Assembly: GCF_900105625.1 (NCBI RefSeq)
Contig: NZ_FNSD01000001.1
Location: forward strand, 496,001-560,000
DNA from: Terriglobus roseus
Lineage (GTDB): Bacteria > Acidobacteriota > Terriglobia > Terriglobales > Acidobacteriaceae
Length of the DNA stretch: 64,000 nt
Direction of reading: 5' to 3'
This document shows, one piece after another, positions 60,738 to 64,000 of the stretch. Made by a program: the position numbers and the translations under genes. The number at the start of each line of letters is the position of its first letter. Positions within the stretch are counted from its first letter, which is position 1. Under the pieces are notes generated by a model. That model searched no databases, had not been told where the DNA came from, and saw only the letters and a list, made by a program, of their open reading frames with translations.

Positions 60738-62216
60738 TTGAACCTGCTCAAGCGCAATCTTCGGCTCACGACGCTGCTTGTCTTAGCGTGCGGCCCCCTC
60801 TCGGCACAGCGCACAAGCCAACCAGGCGTTGAGAATACGCGATACCACTACGGCCAGGATCTGCCGATAAAGGTCCTGCATCACGTTCGCGTGATCGACG
60901 GCACAGGCGGCCCCGTCTTACAGGACCAGAGCGTCATCATCGAGAATGGCAAGATCACGCGGGTCGGTCCGGATGCACCGGGTCCTGCCAACGCAGAGAC
61001 ATTCGATCTGGCTGGCTACACCGTACTCCCCGGCCTCGTCGGAATGCACGACCACATGTACTACCTCCAACGGCCGAACACCACAGCCGACGGCGCCGAA
61101 GCGCCTGTCCTGCTGCCGCAGATGACCTTCTCCGCACCGCGCATGTACCTTGCCAACGGCGTTACTACGATACGCACGGCAGGCTCTGTTGAGCCGTATG
61201 CTGATATCAACCTGCGCAATCTGATCGATGCTGGCACCCTGATCGGGCCGCATATAGAACCGACGGCACCGTATCTGCAGGGCGTGAGCAACATTTTCAT
61301 GCAGATGCATGTACTGAGCGGCCCAGAGGATGCGAAGAACTTTGTGAATCAATGGGCGGACGCCGGTGCGACGAACTTCAAGGCCTATATGCACATCACT
61401 CGAGCAGAGCTAAGCTCGGCGATCCAGACAGCGCATGCGCGCGGCTTGAAAGTGACGGGCCATCTTTGTTCCGTTACCTATGCTGAAGCAGCCGAGCTCG
61501 GCATCGACAACTTGGAGCATGGCTTTTTCGTCAATACGCAACTGGACCCTGACAAGAAGCAGGATCAATGCTCACGTGAGACGGGTGCGGCGACCCTCGC
61601 GAAGATGACGCCCGACAGTCCTGAGGCGACCGCTCTTGTGAAGCTGCTTATTTCAAAGCATGTAGCGTTGACCAGCACGTTGCCAGTCTTTGAGGCGTCC
61701 CTCGCCGGCAAACCCGCATTGCGCCCGAAAGCGCTCGCGACCATGTTGCCAGAGGCACGGGAAGCGTATTTGCTGGGGCGTAATCGACGGAACACTGCGC
61801 CTGATTCACCGGCTTTGCAGCGTTCCGCGCAGAACTACCGCAATGCCGCCGCGCTTGAGAAGAAGTTCGTCGAGGCAGGCGGATTTCTGATGGCTGGCCT
61901 CGATCCGACAGGCAACGGCGCCACCCTTCCCGGCTTCGGCGATCAGCACGAAGTGGAACTGCTGGTGACAGATGATGGTTTCACCCCGGTCGAAGCGGTC
62001 AAGATAGCCACGTTGAATGGCGCTACGTATCTCGGCAAAGCCGATCGGATTGGATCTGTCCAGGTCGGTAAGGATGCGGACCTGATGATCGTCAAGGGTG
62101 ACCCTTCGACGCAAATAACGGATATCGAGAACGTCGAGATCGTACTGAAGGGTGGAACTGCGTGGGATTCCAACAAGCTGCTGGAATCCGTGCGCGGCCG
62201 TTATGGCGAATACTGA
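60738..62216 (+). CDS. secreted metal-dependent amidohydrolase
   Basis: 492 residues from TTG 60738, chosen because GGGAGGG lies 7 bases upstream and the product then opens with a clean signal peptide (LRLTTLLVLACGPLSAQ); ATG 60705 gives 11 more residues. Metal ligands: H-x-H in GMHDHMYYL, Lys in NFKAYMHI, His in VTGHLCS, His in NLEHGFF and Asp in GLDPTGNG. The C-terminal part has the composite beta-domain (LGKADRIGSVQVGKDADLMI). Members cleave cyclic amides or peptides; the substrate is unknown. Confidence 0.9.
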   Translation: MNLLKRNLRLTTLLVLACGPLSAQRTSQPGVENTRYHYGQDLPIKVLHHVRVIDGTGGPVLQDQSVIIENGKITRVGPDAPGPANAETFDLAGYTVLPGLVGMHDHMYYLQRPNTTADGAEAPVLLPQMTFSAPRMYLANGVTTIRTAGSVEPYADINLRNLIDAGTLIGPHIEPTAPYLQGVSNIFMQMHVLSGPEDAKNFVNQWADAGATNFKAYMHITRAELSSAIQTAHARGLKVTGHLCSVTYAEAAELGIDNLEHGFFVNTQLDPDKKQDQCSRETGAATLAKMTPDSPEATALVKLLISKHVALTSTLPVFEASLAGKPALRPKALATMLPEAREAYLLGRNRRNTAPDSPALQRSAQNYRNAAALEKKFVEAGGFLMAGLDPTGNGATLPGFGDQHEVELLVTDDGFTPVEAVKIATLNGATYLGKADRIGSVQVGKDADLMIVKGDPSTQITDIENVEIVLKGGTAWDSNKLLESVRGRYGEY

Positions 62217-62453
62217 GCTCAAGAGCAGTCGAGAGGATGCGTGTCGCTCCTATCCGATCCGTGCAGGGCAACGTTGCAAGTTTGCTCTTTCCGGCAAGGA
62301 GCCTTATGCCATGCGGAGATGTAATCGCTGGAGAAAAGATGGCTTGCAACGCTCTCACTGATGCCAATCGACTGGCCTCTGCGTAGAAATACGGATGTTT
62401 TATTTTCATAAAACCTTCATAGTGCTAGTAACCCAGACAGAGGTTTCACGACT

Positions 62454-64000
62454 ATGAAGAGGCGTCTTTCTCTCCTTAGCCGCACAGTGCTTGGATCATC
62501 CCTTGCCGCTGTGTCGCTCGCAACGCCGTTTGCGTTCGGTCAAACGTCTACCACTGGCGCTATCCGTGGCATCGTTACCGATGCGCAGGGGGCCGTGGTC
62601 GCGGGCGCTGCGGTCACAGCCACGTCGAAGGCAACGGCGCAGATCCACCGCACCAAGAGTGACAGCGCGGGCCAGTTCACCATCGGCTTGTTGCCTCCGG
62701 AAACCTACACACTCACCATCACTGCACCAGGCTTTAAGACGACAGAGCAGCCGCCCATCACGGTGAACGTGACGGAGACTTCCCGGGCAGACGCAGCCTT
62801 GACTGTCGGCAGCGAAGGCGAAACGGTGGAGGTTAGCGCAGGCACAGCCCAATTGCAGGTGGAGAACGCCACCCTGGGAACCGTGGTGCAGGGTGCGACG
62901 ATCCGCGAAGTACCCCTGACGAACCGGAATTTTACGCAGGTGCTAACGATGTCGGCCGGCGTCTCTGGGGACGTCAACAACGCCGCGGCTTTAGGAAAAG
63001 GAACGCAGGATGTCTATGTGAACGGCGCCAGCAGCATCAGCAATAACTTCCACATGGATGGCGCGGACATCAACAATTTCGGCTCTGGCCGCGCCGGTGA
63101 CTTCGTGCAACAGGCCGGCATTGCAATTCCAAATCCGGACACCCTGCAGGAATTCAAGATCCAGACGACGAACTACGACGCCGGGTTTGGTCGCGATGCT
63201 GGCGCAAACGTCGACGTCGTCACGAAGACGGGCTCCAACGCAATTCACGGATCAGTGTGGGAGTTCTTTCGCAATGATGTCTTGAATGCAAACGATACTT
63301 TCCTGAAGATCGGCGGCCAGAAACGTGCCGTGATGAAACAGAATCAGTTCGGTGGCACACTCGGTGGCGCCATCAAGAAAGACACGGTCTTCTTCTTTGG
63401 GTCCTATCAAGGTACCCGCCAGGTGAACGGTCTGTCTTCCAGTTCCCTTGCAAGCAATACCCTTTTCCCACTGAGCGATGATCGCAGTGCCGCCGCGATT
63501 GGTGCAGCGGGCTGCACCTCGGCAAAGCCATTCAATGGTGGTGTGTCGGTCGCGTGCAATGGAAGCAACATCAATCCTGTCGCGCTCAACCTCCTGCGAC
63601 AGAAGATTGCAAACGGCACGTACCTCATCCCGACACCACAACGTATAGCCACGGTAAGCGGCAATACCGTTGGCCTCTCGACCTTCAGCATCCCGTCCCA
63701 CTACAGCGAAGACCAGTTCCTCATAAACACGGATTATCTGTTCAGCGCGAAGCATACCCTGTCTCAGCGCTACTTCTACTCCCGTCAGCCGCAGAACCAG
63801 CCCTTCAGCAGCACCGCCAACACCCCGGGAAACGGCGTCACGCCCAACTTCAACAGTCAGGTAGCGGTATTGAAGCTGACCTCCGCGCTGAGTTCTCGAT
63901 TGTTGAATGAGGGCTTAATCGGCTACATCCGCAGCGTGGGGCGATTGCAGACACAGGCAAATCTGACCTTCGATCAGATTGGCATGACAGCTCCCAGCGA
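62454..64000 (+). CDS. TonB-dependent receptor, Oar-like, N-terminal part (runs off window)
   Basis: 515 codons visible, no stop before the right edge. Signal peptide ends near TPFAFGQ. The carboxypeptidase-regulatory-like domain follows (GAIRGIVTDAQGAVVAGAAV, LLPPETYTLTITAPGFK), then the plug (VPLTNRNFTQVLTMSAGV, FHMDGADINNFGSG) and the first barrel strands (NQFGGTLGGAIKKDTVFFFG). Two Cys about 15 residues apart (GCTSAKP and VACNGS) could form a disulfide. It is distinct in sequence from the receptor at 48994-52320. Confidence 0.92.
   Translation, partial: MKRRLSLLSRTVLGSSLAAVSLATPFAFGQTSTTGAIRGIVTDAQGAVVAGAAVTATSKATAQIHRTKSDSAGQFTIGLLPPETYTLTITAPGFKTTEQPPITVNVTETSRADAALTVGSEGETVEVSAGTAQLQVENATLGTVVQGATIREVPLTNRNFTQVLTMSAGVSGDVNNAAALGKGTQDVYVNGASSISNNFHMDGADINNFGSGRAGDFVQQAGIAIPNPDTLQEFKIQTTNYDAGFGRDAGANVDVVTKTGSNAIHGSVWEFFRNDVLNANDTFLKIGGQKRAVMKQNQFGGTLGGAIKKDTVFFFGSYQGTRQVNGLSSSSLASNTLFPLSDDRSAAAIGAAGCTSAKPFNGGVSVACNGSNINPVALNLLRQKIANGTYLIPTPQRIATVSGNTVGLSTFSIPSHYSEDQFLINTDYLFSAKHTLSQRYFYSRQPQNQPFSSTANTPGNGVTPNFNSQVAVLKLTSALSSRLLNEGLIGYIRSVGRLQTQANLTFDQIGMTAPS

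Overview
The window looks like chromosomal DNA from an acidobacterium of the Terriglobia type (Terriglobus/Granulicella/Edaphobacter-like). The main pointers are two large Oar-like TonB-dependent receptors with an N-terminal carboxypeptidase-regulatory-like domain, moderately high GC, many secreted hydrolases, and a HemQ-type chlorite dismutase-family protein in a genome segment with hemA, hemC and hemD. This is an inference from gene content; no 16S or marker search was possible. The left edge cuts a sigma-54 response regulator and the right edge cuts a TonB-dependent receptor.

Region 1 (about 2.8-20.9 kb) is the most distinctive part. It is a stress island with four tandem-domain universal stress proteins, a VIT1/CCC1-type transporter, a soluble PAS-PAS histidine kinase with a receiver-only response regulator, a sigma-54 response regulator, a CRP/FNR-type regulator with an N-terminal cysteine cluster, a nitroreductase, an Hsp20-like protein, a zinc alcohol dehydrogenase translationally coupled to an MgtA-type P-type ATPase, and several membrane proteins. 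Eight intergenic palindromes of the form TGTGA-N6-TCACA lie in this stretch, and I saw none elsewhere in the window by eye. The regulator's recognition helix (RETVTR) is of the CRP type that reads TGTGA. At four sites a -10-like hexamer sits at exactly the class II activator distance. The content parallels the DosR dormancy regulon of mycobacteria and the low-oxygen locus of Burkholderia, so I read it as a CRP/FNR-driven low-oxygen or dormancy island.

Region 2 (20.9-31.5 kb) holds an outer-membrane barrel/OmpA-like protein, a secreted TonB C-terminal-domain protein, a CocE/NonD esterase/peptidase, a coupled dipeptidase-mobA-MlaF-like operon, a methyltransferase, and flbD-motA-motB for flagellar motility.

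Region 3 (31.7-42.6 kb) is dominated by tetrapyrrole synthesis: hemQ, hemD-hemC (the latter with a His-rich insertion) and hemA with a CcsA/HemX-like membrane protein. Interspersed are dedA, nth, a SulP transporter and an AsmA-like protein. Three copies of a two-hairpin repeat and a cluster of three 24-nt repeats also occur here, plus a small gene that appears frameshifted at a C run.

Region 4 (42.8-48.8 kb) is mutS-anmK-oligopeptide-binding lipoprotein with ATGA overlaps, followed by tRNA-Gln(CTG). Region 5 (49-64 kb) is an accessory catabolic segment: a sulfatase followed by a TonB receptor, a PQQ-type sugar dehydrogenase, an AhpD-like protein, an HD hydrolase, a NarL/LuxR two-component pair, a secreted acetamidase/formamidase, a secreted amidohydrolase and a second TonB receptor that runs off the end.
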